A stretch of DNA of 64,000 nucleotides from Flammula alnicola (GCA_015499995.1 JADNRV010000003.1:434001-498000); one strand, 5' to 3'; shown: positions 44,985 through 56,948, counted from the stretch's first letter. Notes: generated by a model from the sequence alone, not told the origin. Program-made: numbers and translations.

Positions 44985-47900
44985 CTAATAGACCTTTCCA
45001 TCGAGTTTCAAAAGATCTTGTTCATCCCAGCCATAGGCCTTTTTCAATCTCTTCGCAAAAGCGTGGAGGATGGGAGGTTCGAGGGTTGGATCGGGGTGTG
45101 CTGTACAAACGAAATCAGGACCACTTCAGCCAAGAGTACGCACATATCACTCACGCTTGTGGAATGTAATAGGCTGTCGAGATTTGATGAAGATCATCAG
45201 TTCAGATATAATTGACGCAGGAACTCTGCTCTCACCCTGTCATTCTTATTAGGAGGGTCAAACCGAACACTGGAGCCCGCTGTGCTAGGGTCGTATTCAA
45301 AACCCATCTCTCGCATAAGCTAATAAAAACCATTAGAGAAAGATATAAAAGATTTTCCAAGATTTTCTAATTCACCTTCAGGAAACTCTCCCATTTCATG
45401 GGTGCCCGAGCTGATTTCCGCTCCTCCGGAGGTTGAAGAAGTTGGTGCATCAAACCTGTGGTTTTCTTGCCGAGTTTGGAGAACCAACTTTGCTTCGCTT
45501 CCTGCATCTCTTTTTCTTTATCCTTTCCCTTAGCGGCTGTCGAAATTTTGGAGAAGAATCCTTTCTTCTCATCCGTATTCGAGAACAAGGATGCATGGTC
45601 GGGTCTTGACTTAACTTTCTTCTCAGATTTGATGTTCAAGGACTGCAGATAAGAATGCGCCGACTGAGCTGTCGTAGTCTCTCCGAGCGGGAGTGAAGCT
45701 GTTGAAGACATGTAAGGAGTTGCCTTCGAGAGACCTGGCTTTGGCGAAGGAGGGAGCTGTGAACTCTTGGGAGGCGGAAGAGACGACGACAATGTATTCT
45801 GCGTGGCCGCGCTCGTCATCGAGTCTATGGACGGAGAAGGCGAAGTAGGTGGAACTTCGTGAGATGCGACCTTCTTTTTCTTCTTCGGTTTCTTCTTCTT
45901 CTTCTTTTGAACTAACGCAGCGATATCGTCTTCGTCCTCCACATCTTCTACCGTGGCCCTTTGATTCTTTGCAGGAGGGGGAGCCGCTGGCGATAAATTT
46001 GAATGAGAAAGGGTCGCAACTGCTGACAAAAATACGCTTACGTTGTGCTGCAGCAGTCGGTGCAGGTCCTTTTGCCCTTGGGGGTGCGGGCTCCGGTTTT
46101 GGTGGCAGAGTAGAAGGCACCTGCTTCGGAATACCGCTTGGGGTCGCTCTGAAAGCTCTGCGGGCTGTCTCTGCACGCGGCTCTGCCCTAGTGGCAGTTT
46201 TGAGTTTCGGACTCGCCGAAAACATTCGTCCTGTAAAAAATAACATTGAAATAATGTATTTATCATGTGTATAAGGCAACGCACCTCTTAGCGAGCCAAG
46301 CAACTTCAAAAAAGGGTTTCCCTTGCGGTCTTCCGCAGCGAAAGGATCAATTTCCTTTGGAACATTATGTCCAGAATCAAACCAATCAGCTTCGTGTGCT
46401 GCGTCCATAGCTTCTCTGATCATGTCCCGAATTTCATCCTCTTCCTCAGTGTTATAACCGGATTCGTCATCGTCAGATTCTCCGTCTTCTTCTTCCTCCT
46501 CCGACTCTGTGTCTTCATCTTCCTCATCCTCGTCATCCGAGTTCGAGACTGACTGCAGACCAGGCATAGAGCCATCACTATCATCAGAGCCTCCGTTGGC
46601 AATGGCAAGCAACTTTGCTTGCTTGTTATTCTTCTTAACGAGTGCGCGTCCTGCAGGCCTCTCGCCGTCGGAATCTTCGTCAATTTTCGGCATTGAAAAG
46701 GCACTCCACTGTGGTTCGTAGTTAAACGCATCTTCCAACTGCCACAAAGAGTCTATGTCAAACCCAGAGACTGAGATATAATTCTACTCAAGATTAGCCA
46801 TCAGTCTACGTAGCACGCAAGGGTAAAAGGCAAAGCTTCTCACATTATTGATTTGTTTCCACATGTTATCTAAAACTGGCCTGTTTCTCGTCTTTTCCAA
46901 AGGGAAAATTATGTCTTTGAATGCGGCAAACATATTGGATGCTTTTCCCGAATAGATCTGAGCGTCAATCCAGCTTTCGTATTCTTCTGGCATCTGACGT
47001 GGTTGTTGTTTCCATGCTTCGCCTTCTGGTCCGAACAATGAAGCTTCCAAGAGTTCCTGTAGCTCTACTGAAATCTACCAACCCAAGTGAGGACGAATGT
47101 GATGAAGTTGCTAAAAGAGCTTACCGAAAGATCGCCAACAGCATCCCAAAGTGCTTGAGGGAAACGTTTAGCCTCGCGGGGGATTCTTCAATCGCTTCGT
47201 GAAGAATTCGATACAATATCGCCTTGGGGTATATCCCGCGGGGGAAACACAATTCAATGATAATTGAGTCAAGGAAGGAATCAGCAGCTTTACGCAAGTC
47301 TTTCCAGTCGAACACGTATTCGGTCTCTCCAGGGTCTGAGCCTTCAGTTGGCTTAAGCTTGAAATACTTCGCGTAATGGGCTACGACAAGTGTCAATGAG
47401 AGTTCGTGGACTAGAGAATAAGGAAACCCACGTGCTGTTGTAGCCAAAACAGAGAACCTATCTTGACTCATTTCAACTAAGACATTTACCAGGTCGTACA
47501 AGACAAGGTAGCGATCTCTCATGTCAGGGTTGTTCTTGAGCTTCAATTTGACATTCTTGTCTGTTAAACCATCGATGACAAGCCCGTTCATAGTGTCTGA
47601 TACGATTTTCCAAGCAGAAGCGAGCATATATGAGTTGTGAATTCTATAAAATTGTTCGAAGACCGTTATTTTTCAGTTCAAGTGCGATTTAAGGTGAAAG
47701 TACATACCTGGTGGCAACCAATTTTGCGACATGAGAAGGATTTCTGCGAGGATCTGTCCTCGTTGGTTCGGTTCTGGCCTGCAATTCAGCTTCGATAAGG
47801 TATCGGAAGGTGTCGGGTTCTCGCAGATTGGCAATATCGTCCACATATGCTGTGGGGCAAAGGGTCTTCGCATTCGGTTATAGGAAGAGAAAATGTTGCA

Positions 47901-48292
47901 ACTCACCGTCACTCTGAGATTCGGCCATCTTCAGACATTTTTCAATACGAAAAGGGCTCAATATGGCTTTCTTCGACTCCTCGACAAGGTTCTCTGCCAA
48001 AAAAAAGTTAATCAGGGGCAATCAACGAACCCAGCACGTTAAGTAACTCACCTGCAAGGAGATCCAATTTTTCACGCCCACTCATCTTACTCATGAGCAT
48101 GACTTCACCCGTTCCTTGGGATCCGTACTTTCCATTGCGTAAAATCAGAGCCCGCGATGTTGTTGGTTTTTGTCCGTGCTCGTCTCGTTTTCCATGCTGT
48201 CTGGCTGGATTGGTTTTTGAGAAGACATCTCGGCGTCCAACTGGAACAAGATCTTTGGAGGAATGGCCCCCGGGTTTGGTCTTGGGAGGCAT
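44985..48292 (-). CDS. Large conserved basidiomycete protein with C-terminal HicA-like domain, one frameshift
   Basis: Exons 48292-48052, 47993-47907, 47849-47708, 47643-47432, 47380-47125, 47074-46844, 46783-46285, 46230-46042, 45986-45376, 45319-45236, 45173-45155, 45100-44985; about 895 aa after allowing one missing base. Residues ~1-400 are helical and conserved (GRRDVFSKTNPARQHGKRDE, MRDRYLVLYDLVNVLVEMSQDRFSVLATTA). An acidic tract is followed by Pro/Lys-rich linkers including a KKKKKPKKKKK run. The final ~75 residues resemble the HicA mRNA-interferase fold (RAPMKWESFLK, STAGSSVRFDPP, PITFHKPHPDPTLEP), with the His in the FHKPH position. HicA acts on RNA in bacteria; here it is a domain of a big fungal protein, so a toxin role should not be assumed. 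One base is missing in the GGGGG at 47178-47182. Confidence 0.85.
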
Positions 48293-49052
48293 GTCGAAAG
48301 GGCGAGATACACAGTCAAGACAAGGGCCTTATGATATGCAAACTATGAAGAAAAGGAAAGCATCCTTGTCTGCTTCAATTAGTCAACGGCCCGGTATTTG
48401 CCGCCTTGCAATTATCATTCATGTACAGTCTTCTGCCATGTCCGTCCAATCTGCAATCATCCTACAGCAAGCCCACTAGCATTAAACAAGCGCTCTACTT
48501 GTCTGAAGCAGACAATTTGGGCCCATGAGCCCAAACGTTTTAATTTAACGCTCAAATCTCATGGTAAAGTGGCTGTGGCTGAAGTCGGTGCCTCATGGCT
48601 TTAGCGGTCGCGGCCAACATCGGCTAATTATTGGCTCTCATGATCAAACGTCTCCAGTGGCGGAATGCCTGGTTTCCCTTCACCACTTGTTCCGCATGTA
48701 AATCTCAACGGCTCGGGCATCTCATCTGATAATTATCACCACTGAGCATATTCTCTGGCGTGTAGATGACCTTTTTGCTGGCAACTGTAACCACTACACC
48801 TGGTTGGGCATGTTGTTCATCAGCCATCTGTCGACGACTGGTCACCAGTCATCAGTGACAGGAGCCAGCCTAATACTCTCGCAGGAAGATGGAAATATCT
48901 GGCAGACATATCACACGATTGCTGAAGGATTTGGGTCGCGTCTGGTTGTTCCCGTCTTCCTTTGTCTGCTCCTTCGTTTTCGTTTCGTTTCTTTTCTTTT
49001 GTCACCGTCTTTCGTTCTTTTCCCTTTCTTTCGAAGGGTTTTTTGGGCCTTG
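48293..49052. promoter_or_regulatory. Divergent promoter region
   Basis: Between the HicA-domain gene (minus) and the surface-protein gene (plus). A strongly pyrimidine-rich stretch on the + strand (48945-49045) runs up to the ATG at 49053, as expected just upstream of a fungal start codon. Confidence 0.45.
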
Positions 49053-50997
49053 ATGGCTTCCTTCAATATGACAGGTTGTCAATTCTCATGTTGTTTCGCC
49101 CAGAACATCTTCTAATCCTGATCTTCAGTGGAGGATAGCTCTCCTTTGATCACTTACGCCCCAACAGGTTCTTGGATTGATACACCTGCTAATGATGCCT
49201 TGGCTGCTGTGCGTGTTTGGGAGTTCCTATTTTCTTTTCTTTCATCTTTGAGTGTTTCTTTAGGCATACTCTGCCGGTTCTTATCATAGTACAGCGGCGC
49301 AGGGCGCGACGGCAACCCTAACTTTCAATGGTGTGTTGCATACATTTTTCTCCACCGTGTGTCCTTAACTCTGCTTCAAGGTACTGGATTATCAATATTC
49401 GGAGCTCACAGACCGAATTACGGGACGTACAGTATTACCATGGACGGGCAGACCATTGCGAGCGGTAGTTCACAAGCCATCGATGCTTCGACCCGTCAAC
49501 TCCTTGGGGCTGTCTCTGGACTAGCATACGGCACTCATACAGCAATCCTTACCAACACGGGAGGAGCCCCGGTAGACATTGACTGGGTCGATTTCGAAAC
49601 GCAAATAGGAGGGCCAGGGTAAGTCTATTTGTCATGTTATCCCTTGAAGGTTTATTCATACTAAGTAGGGCTGTTGGCATTCGGAAAACTTTTGACAATA
49701 CTGATTCAACGATTGTCTATTCCCCATCCGCATCTGCTTGGCAGTCCAACACAAACCCTGAGTATTTCAATGGAACCCTCAGGTACTTTCTTATGTGTAA
49801 GGAAATTTTATCACTTACCACAAAGAATTTCACAGTTTTTCGCAAGTTCCTGGGGCCTCTGCTTCTCTGACGTTCTCTGGAGAATCCGTCGCTGTATATG
49901 GAACAGTATCTCCCGATCATGCAAATCTAGTTGTAACAGTCGATGGTCAGACGCAAAATTTGCCTGGAGGTTCAGGCGGCTTCGCTTCTGAGGTTCATCC
50001 CAATGTATGTTCTCTGTCGTTATACGTGTGGTCTACCTTTGTGATTAACGTTTGACAGACTCTTTTGGTAAGACGTCCGTTTGAATGACATGAAGAAATT
50101 TACGCTCAAAAAGCGTACAGTACTACCGCAGCGATCTTAGCACGGATGGTGATCATACCTTAGTCTTATCTGGGAGCTCCCAGGCTCCTGGCAGTGGTCC
50201 TTTCATTGATCTGGATATGATTACTGTTTTCGCCGTTGCTCTCCCTGACGATCCTGCGTCTGCCACCAGCGCCCTTCCAACTCCAACTCCAATCGGTACT
50301 GCAGCTGCGGAAAACACCCTAACACCATCGTGCGCTTCATTTTACTTCATTTTATTTCATACTGGTGTTTATGTTTTTATTGTAGGTCAACGTTGTCAGC
50401 ATCCACAGCTAGCGTCTCAACTTCTCGCATGTCAACAGGAGTAATTGTTGGCGCCGTTTTGGGCGGTTTCATTGCCCTCCTCCTGGTGTTGGGAATCATT
50501 GGTTTCCTATTCCTTCAACGCAGGCGAAATAGGTCCGTTAGAATTGAGAAGTCGATGATTTCCGTATCGCCTATACTGCCCATGCAAAGGGACCCAAAGG
50601 CGTTGGAAGCTGGTATGACGATGTCCCGTGAAAACACAGTCTTTCCCTTCCCCCTGCCCCCTCAGAGGGCTGCGTCCTTGAGACATTCAATTGCCCCGAG
50701 CTATTACAGCGATCCTTCATATACTGGCCATTCAAGGGACGGGAGCGCGATGTCAATAATGTCGTCAACGCCTCTGGTGCGAGGCGTTCCTGTGTTGAAT
50801 ATTCCCCAACCACGATCCAACATTCCACGAAAACCTGCTCCCGCTAGTTCGGGTTTCGTATGTCCTTATTTTTCATACTTAAATGGATGGTATGAACTGA
50901 AATATTTTGCATTTGTCAGAACTTCAACAGTCTCCCGGTGAGACCGAGTAACCGACCACCAACCATGGACTTTACACAGATGGAAACCCCCCGCTAG
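49053..50997 (+). CDS. Single-pass surface protein with two beta-sandwich modules
   Basis: Exons 49053-49074, 49129-49208, 49264-49330, 49381-49618, 49670-49792, 49836-50004, 50059-50067 (9 nt), 50121-50329, 50386-50857, 50920-50997; 488 aa. Two similar extracellular modules of the lectin/galactose-binding type are visible: ATLTFNGTGLSIFGAHRPNYGTYSITMDG and ASLTFSGESVAVYGTVSPDHANLVVTVDG. A Thr/Pro/Ser stalk leads to one TM helix near residues 323-346 (GVIVGAVLGGFIALLLVLGIIGF), an RRR stop-transfer and a Ser/Pro-rich cytoplasmic tail. No N-terminal signal peptide is seen, which is usual for this mushroom family as I know it. A sensor or wall-anchoring role is plausible; nothing specific is shown. 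Confidence 0.82.
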
Positions 50998-51060
50998 CTA
51001 AGCTTTGCGCGGACTCTTACTAGTTACGAACGTCATGAGAAACTTTGGACAAACGTAGTA

Positions 51061-52476
51061 CATCAGGAAAAGTCCATCCGTCTGGCACGTCTGGCGCCAG
51101 ACGTGCCAGACGCTTCCAGACTGCCAGAAATGGTCTGGCGACATAATGACGCTCCCGACGCCATAAATTTTATGTAGCCAGAATATTTTCTCTCTCCATA
51201 AATTGATTCTGAGGGAGTTCTGTTGAGTTCTGGTAGAGTCTGACGTCACTTCCAGATCCTCTCAGTTTGTCCCAGAATCACAAATAGGTGCCAGTAATAA
51301 TAAAATTGTATATTGCTCGCGCTATTTACTAGACAATAGTAGCTAATTCATATATTTAAGACCAGTCATCGTAAATTAGGGTCCTCAACCCACCACCACC
51401 ACTGTCCCAGGTCCAGAGGCGAGGGAGAATCCGTCGTCGACCGTGGAGCCACGGATCCAGGCAGCAGGTAGTACTCGCAACGACGAGGAGGCCTGATGGC
51501 CGAGACGGCGGCACCAGCAGTGAAGTTGCAGGGACGTTGTGCTGGGTGTCGTGGAGAGGTGGGATTTGACGGAGGTGACTTGGAGAAGAAGTGAGTGAGC
51601 GTCGGTTATTGATGCGGTAGGCCATGAAAGATGTTTCGTCGCCATGACGTGCTGGCAACAGGACATTCGTCCGTTAGCTGGAGGGCTGGCGACGGTGTGG
51701 TGGTTGGTCACCTTGAATCTCATAATATGGTAACTGAGCCAATAAGAGTGAGGGAGTGGAAGGGTTGTAGTTCGTACCTTTTCCGGCCCTTTTACCTCCA
51801 TCTCGTATCATCAGTACAGTGGAATGGATGATTTGTATCGTTGCCCTGTCGCAGTCAGTTCATCAGCAGTGTAGTGTAGTGCGTTATAGGGACAATGACG
51901 TTTACAGACAGTCCTGCTCGTCATTGAACTTGCCGTTCGTGCTCTTGTCTGCAGTGGAACGAAGGGGATGGGAAGACTTGCGCAGTTGACTGATGTTCGT
52001 GAGTCTAAGAGGCAGGTACATGAGCAGATACCAAGTCTACAATGTGTAGAATACTTACCACACCGTCGCTCACGCAACCAGTTATCCGACTCTGGCTTTG
52101 GCGGTGCATGGGTGAGAAGGGATTTGCAGTTAGACACTAGTTAGTAGTTGGTGAGGTCTTGCCACACCGAATTGCGGACTAAACGGATATGGGCCAGCAT
52201 CCCTCAGCCAGCCAGAGGAGATGGTGATGGTGTGGAAAGAAGAGGCGAAGCAACAAAATCGACGAAGTCCAAACATTACTATTTTCGGACTTCAACATAT
52301 AATCATGTGATCTGCCGTGTCGCAACAAAGATGCAAGATCAATTCTGAACAATTCTGATCAGATGGAAATTCTGAGAAAAGATGGAGAGATGAGGAATTC
52401 TGAGAGATTTACCGCCAGACTCGCCAGACCAACCAGACACGCCACACTGCTCCAGACGGTGGGACTTTTGCTGATG
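51061..52476. mobile_element. Non-autonomous DNA transposon with terminal inverted repeats
   Basis: The 25-nt ends 51061-51085 and 52452-52476 are inverted repeats matching at 22 of 25 positions; both begin CATCAG and contain AAAAGTCC and CCGTCTGG. TA flanks both ends (51059-51060 and 52477-52478), consistent with a TA target-site duplication as in Tc1/mariner-like and related elements. Just inside each end the motif TCTGGCG/CGCCAGA recurs in both orientations, as transposase-binding subterminal repeats do. The 1416-bp interior holds no transposase-like frame. The superfamily is not determined. Confidence 0.7.
51079..51112. repeat. 34-bp perfect palindrome in the left end of the element
   Basis: A gapless palindrome centred between 51095 and 51096; each arm reads CGTCTGGCACGTCTGGC towards the centre. 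It overlaps the left terminal repeat and is built from the same TCTGGC motif found elsewhere in the element. Confidence 0.9.
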
Positions 52477-52478
52477 TA

Positions 52479-53023
52479 TTCGTGAGCGCAACTGTGATTG
52501 CATCCTATCATAGTATTCTCTGCACCACACTTAAAGGGTAGTCTTCAGTGGGAAGTCTTTAATGTATCACTGTTGTTCTTGTTCTCATCAGCGCCATAGA
52601 CAGCGTGACTGTCAAAGATAATGCCGAGGGATATCACACTGATTGTCAATTGCTGGGCGGCCAGGCCTGCTTTGGGAGACCAAGTCGCCGGGAGGATGTT
52701 GTCTGGATGTTGTATGGCAGCTGTGCATCGTTGCAATGGAGACAATCAAGGAATTGAAACTCCGCTAGAGAATGCAGACCTTGTTAATAGTGTACTTCGG
52801 GGTCCCCGTTCATTCTTTCGTTCTTCCGTTGCTGTAGGCTCTTCCTCTCACTTTCTTTCTCTGTCTTTTCTTCCGCGAGCTGAGCTCGCTGTTGCTCTTT
52901 CATTTTCTCCTGTTCATTCACTTCCTTTTCCGAAGACTTCCTGTCCTGAATTCAGCTCCGGAGCACTTTCTTTGCCCTTGTAACACCTTCAGAGCACTAT
53001 CGAATCCACTTTTGCACTAAAAC
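52479..53023. promoter_or_regulatory. Intergenic, promoter of the DUF7727-like gene
   Basis: A + strand CT-rich stretch (52800-52980) precedes the start codon at 53024. No gene was seen. Confidence 0.4.
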
Positions 53024-53652
53024 ATGGGCAATCTCATCTGGCACGAATATTCGAGATTTGTCTCAATTACGGCCACTGTTTGTGAGTGAGCTATAACCTC
53101 TCTGGGGTCGGTAATTGACGTAATGCCACTCAGATGCTATTTGGGCCGCATTCTTTGGCCTATTTTATCGTAAATTCTTCTGGGACTTCGTCGGTGGAAC
53201 TTTGCGTGACCCTGGAGGCCTTCAGTGCGTCTGAATATCTTATTACATTTGCGTTGACGATGCTCAAGGACGGGGCAGGCCTTCACCAAATGCGGCAGTA
53301 TTCGTAGCCGTCATAGTCCGGGTCCCCGTCGTACAAATATTGTCCATGGTTCTAGGAATGTTCATACTCGCCATAGAATTGCCACTTCCTGCAATCAAGA
53401 AGCTTTCACTTTATCGGAGCTTGGTTGTTCGCATCGTGTTGCTTTTATTCCAAACATTCCTAACCGTATTATTCTATCAAGTATGAGCACTCCTCTTCTA
53501 TAATTTAAGCGAATGCTCATTGTAACTTCTCACAGGGCACTAATGCGGCAATATGGTCGTTGATAGCGGCTGGATGTTATGGGCGTGCAGTAATGCTTGG
53601 AGAGACTATGGCCGAGGCGAAGCAGAACCGTGGTAAGGGAGGGGACGCGTAG
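53024..53652 (+). CDS. DUF7727-like small multi-pass membrane protein
   Basis: Exons 53024-53081, 53134-53224, 53279-53480 and 53536-53652; 155 aa. The start MGNLIWHEYSRFVSIT and the RKFFWDFVGGTLRDPGGLQ loop are hallmarks of a small basidiomycete family. Four hydrophobic segments follow one another (VYAIWAAFFGLFY; VQILSMVLGMFILAIE; VVRIVLLLFQTFLTVLFY; AIWSLIAAGCYG). The function is unknown. All splice sites are canonical and the frame is intact. Confidence 0.88.
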
Positions 53653-54208
53653 TACCAAGGTGCAAGTTTTTTCATGGACTACGGGTATTCTTCAAGGCAG
53701 TGGGGAGAAGCAAAAGAGTTTCTCTTGTTGGGCAGGCCCATCTTACAATCTTTGTCTCTCGTACGGGTTTTTCAAACATTTCTAACTCGATCTACTCTCC
53801 GTATTTCTTACCATATGTTAGTTTGTATATCCGTTTGTTGTATCTTAGAAACTCAAAAGACATTGAATTGAGTGGATGAGCTCATAATTCCGACGTCTCA
53901 GGTTATTTCCAAACCACGAGTTCGTTCTCTTTGTCTTGACCGTCTATTACCGTTCCTTGAAGTCAACGGGAATCATTTATTTTACTTACATAAAACCTTT
54001 ATCATGGTATCACTCGGGTCCTGCTGTAGGAGCCTGATTCTACCATGATGAGAGTGTTTTAGGCTCCGGAGTATTTCGCCATTGACATGATTGGCGTCGC
54101 ACGCATTTCCTCACATTCCCTCATTGCTTGAACGGATTGATTATCTTCCCTTGCCTGTCTCCCACTTGAAAGTGTCGCGTCTTCTTCCGATCCAGTGAAG
54201 ACACACGT
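53653..54208. other. Intergenic
   Basis: The 3' flank of the DUF7727-like gene and upstream region of APA2. No element was recognised. Confidence 0.35.
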
Positions 54209-55548
54209 ATGACGCACAACGACATCATCTCGAAGGTCCCTGCGCATTTCGACAATGCACTCAAGGCAGGCGATCTGCTGTTCTTCCCGTCGACCGTTGT
54301 GAAGCATGCAGACTCGAACATTGAGGTAATTGACATCTTTTTTGTCATAATAACATCCTGTCAGCTAATCTTCAACGCTTTATCAGTACGAGATCCGTCT
54401 CTGCCCGGCCTTGCAACGTAAACCTACTCTTCCCGCCCCCCACTTTGACGCCAGGGTTGATGCTGGTATCGCGCTGCATGGGAATAAAGGGAAGGAATTT
54501 GACCCATTTTCTCCGCCCTACAATGCGAACTTGTATGTCGGCGACCTCAAAGATGAGGAATCCCAAGAAGAGTTTGTAATTCTAGTGCGTATATTCCACT
54601 ATCGTCCATAAGGAAATCTTCATGCTAATGACGTTGTGCCTGATAGCTGAACAAGTACTCCGTTGTCCCTAACCACTTCTTGATGGTCACAAAAGGTTCG
54701 ACCTTTTTTCTGGGTTTTACGGAGTGGACAATATTGACCTTCGATGGTTTTGCGTAGAGTTCAAATCACAGGCATCGCCTCTCATGCCATCCGAGTTAGT
54801 CCAAGCATATTTGCTACTTTGTGCGGCTCGTAAAAGCGGCAAAAAGTTCTTTGCTTTTTACAACTGTGAGCTTTCGACATTTGCAGCGCATTCCGAATCA
54901 ACTTAAAAGCTCACCAATTTATGCTAGGTGGGGATAATAGCGGAGCAAGTCAGGCCCATAAGCACCTCCAATTCATACCTCTAGATACCGAAGATGGGCC
55001 TCCGATTGAAATCCTTACAAGGAAAGCTCAGATTCAGTTCGTAGGTTCGTGCAGAAGCGCATTCAGCCGCATCCTCAAAAAATAACGCATGCCTTTATTT
55101 TACAGATAGACCGTTTTCCCTCGATCAACTCTCCTACGCCAATCATTGTTTTCGACTGCCTCCTCTACTAGATACATACACTGCGGATCGCCTAGAAGTC
55201 GTGATGGCGGAGGCATTCCTTCAACTCTTGGACCTTGCAATTTCAACGATCCGACACGACCCAGAATATCCAACTGGCAGTCCGTCATACAATGTGATAC
55301 TCACATTGGAACATATGCATGTCATACCTCGATGTAAAGAGCACCATATACTCCAGGAAACAGGAGAACGGCTGAGCGTCAATGCGCTCGGATACGCTGG
55401 AATGTTGCTTGTGAAAAGCGACCAGGAATTAGAGGCTGTTAAGCGGGAAAGCATAAGCAAGATTCTCCGGGGTGTTGCGCTTGCGAGCGTGCATGATATC
55501 CAAGTAGAAGGCACCTCACAAGAACAGCCGCTTGCGGGGCTGCTATGA
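54209..55548 (+). CDS. APA2: Diadenosine tetraphosphate phosphorylase (ATP adenylyltransferase)
   Basis: Exons 54209-54325, 54387-54584, 54647-54695, 54758-54865, 54928-55044 and 55106-55548; 343 aa, the usual length. It splits Ap4A by phosphorolysis to ATP and ADP, scavenging alarmone-like dinucleotides in the cytosol. The substrate motif GDNSGASQAHKHLQF carries the HxH of this HIT-superfamily branch. LLNKYSVVPNHFLMVTKEF and the C-terminal SYNVILTLEHMHVIPR (second histidine-rich strand) are conserved. The N-terminus KVPAHFDNALKAGDLLFFPSTV also fits. No damage seen; APA1 and APA2 cannot be distinguished here. Confidence 0.93.
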
Positions 55549-56329
55549 ATATGTGGAGTAGTATGAGGGAATTAGGAGGTCCCTCGCTCAATGTATTTAA
55601 TTAATTAGAGGAAGTAGACACATATATGTTACGCAAGGAGACAGGTATAAAGAACCCCAGTATGTTTGCAGAAACCCTTGAGAAACCCTAGGCCTGATGG
55701 TCTTTGAGAGAGGATGATGAGGTCAAGCAAGAGATGTACAATCGGAGATGGCCGAGAAAGCCGCGAGGTCACTCATGCAAAAAGGGTCATGACTCACGGC
55801 GCGATATGTACACCACTTGTACACCACCAATTGTCCAAAAGGTTGATGGCATCTGGGGCCCCAAACTCCACCTGACGGCATCTCTCATTATTTTCATAGG
55901 TCCTGAGGCGGCCCCGGGCCCAGGATAAGAGTGCAGAGTACCCGTTTATTAACGACCCCTAATTCGAATTGGGTGCCCTAATTGGTGCTGCTCGTGATTG
56001 CGGGTTAGTTTGCCTCCACCAGAAATGTATCCACGAGCTGTCATAGCACCCCGTTCATGTCTTTGAACATCCAAATCTATTCAACTCTCTTATGAACTCT
56101 GAGCCACGTTATCAACAGGACACGGTGGAGAATATGTCGCTGGTCGGTTCTGCAGGTCAGTCATTCCCCAAGAAGGCTTAAGTACCTTGCTTGATTGCTG
56201 AAGAGTTCTGAACGCCCAGTAGTCCAGGCTCGTGAAGCAACTCGTGTAATAATACCGCGTGGCGTTAACTCTTCGGAGGTGGCTTCGCTTGGAGGGTAGG
56301 CGCTCATTCGTTTGCCATGGAATTCATAG
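55549..56329. other. Intergenic and unresolved 5' part of the next gene
   Basis: APA2 3' flank, then the probable 5' end of the TM protein. ATG 56092 opens MNSEPRYQQDTVENMSLVGSA up to a GTCAGT donor at 56156, but no acceptor joins it in the right phase to the TM exon, so I leave it out. Confidence 0.35.
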
Positions 56330-56791
56330 CTAAAATTGTCACCGTCTAGGAAGAAGGCCCTGACACCTATTCTTGCTGGAAGTATATGCGGAGGATTGAT
56401 GCTTATAATTTGGATAATCGGCTTCGGGATATACTTCAGAAAGCGGTACAGAAGGAAGCAGAGAAACCGTTTGGTAGCTGCTGGGAAGGCAGCACCGAGA
56501 CCGAAGGATGTAGAAGTCCCGAAGGAGAAGATCGTCATTCCACCCGACCCCGCCGTCCTTCTCGGTCAGTACCAGCCTGGGGCATCACTATTCCCCGAGC
56601 GTCATAACTCGACAGAGGGTCACCATCATCTGCCCTGGTCGCACCACCAATCGTATGCGAAACTCAACACAGAGCCCTCCGGATCCGCAGCTCTTCCAAA
56701 TACTCCGTCTCCCAATAGAGCCGAAGAGGCCACCTCGGAGAGCAACAATGTTAGCATTGTCGACGAGATGACCGTACCGTCAAATATTTAA
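56330..56791 (+). CDS. 3' exon of a single-pass membrane protein, 5' end unresolved
   Basis: Open frame from a candidate acceptor (ATTCATAG, ending 56329) to TAA at 56789; ~153 codons. One TM helix (LAGSICGGLMLIIWIIGFGIYF) is followed by a strongly basic stop-transfer (RKRYRRKQRNR) and a Pro/Ser-rich cytoplasmic tail with IPPDPAVLLGQYQP. The layout resembles the tail of the protein at 49053-50997 but the sequences differ. The extracellular exon(s) are not identified. An antisense frame over the same bases is judged a shadow. Confidence 0.6.
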   Translation, partial: LKLSPSRKKALTPILAGSICGGLMLIIWIIGFGIYFRKRYRRKQRNRLVAAGKAAPRPKDVEVPKEKIVIPPDPAVLLGQYQPGASLFPERHNSTEGHHHLPWSHHQSYAKLNTEPSGSAALPNTPSPNRAEEATSESNNVSIVDEMTVPSNI

Positions 56792-56948
56792 ATCGGACCA
56801 GTACTGCATCTCCCCTCCACCATATATCAGTTTTATGTGACATAAATTTATCTATACCCTTTGGATTGAAGTAAACATACATGCATGCATCTTATTTATA
56901 AAGCGAGTCCAAAGGATTACATTGGATTTTCTCTTGCCTTTCATGTCT

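Noticed and set aside
45623..46747. Long frame in the HicA-domain gene region reading past the exon end at 46042
   Set aside because: It runs through the intron 45987-46041 and continues in the wrong frame; only the part within the exons is real.
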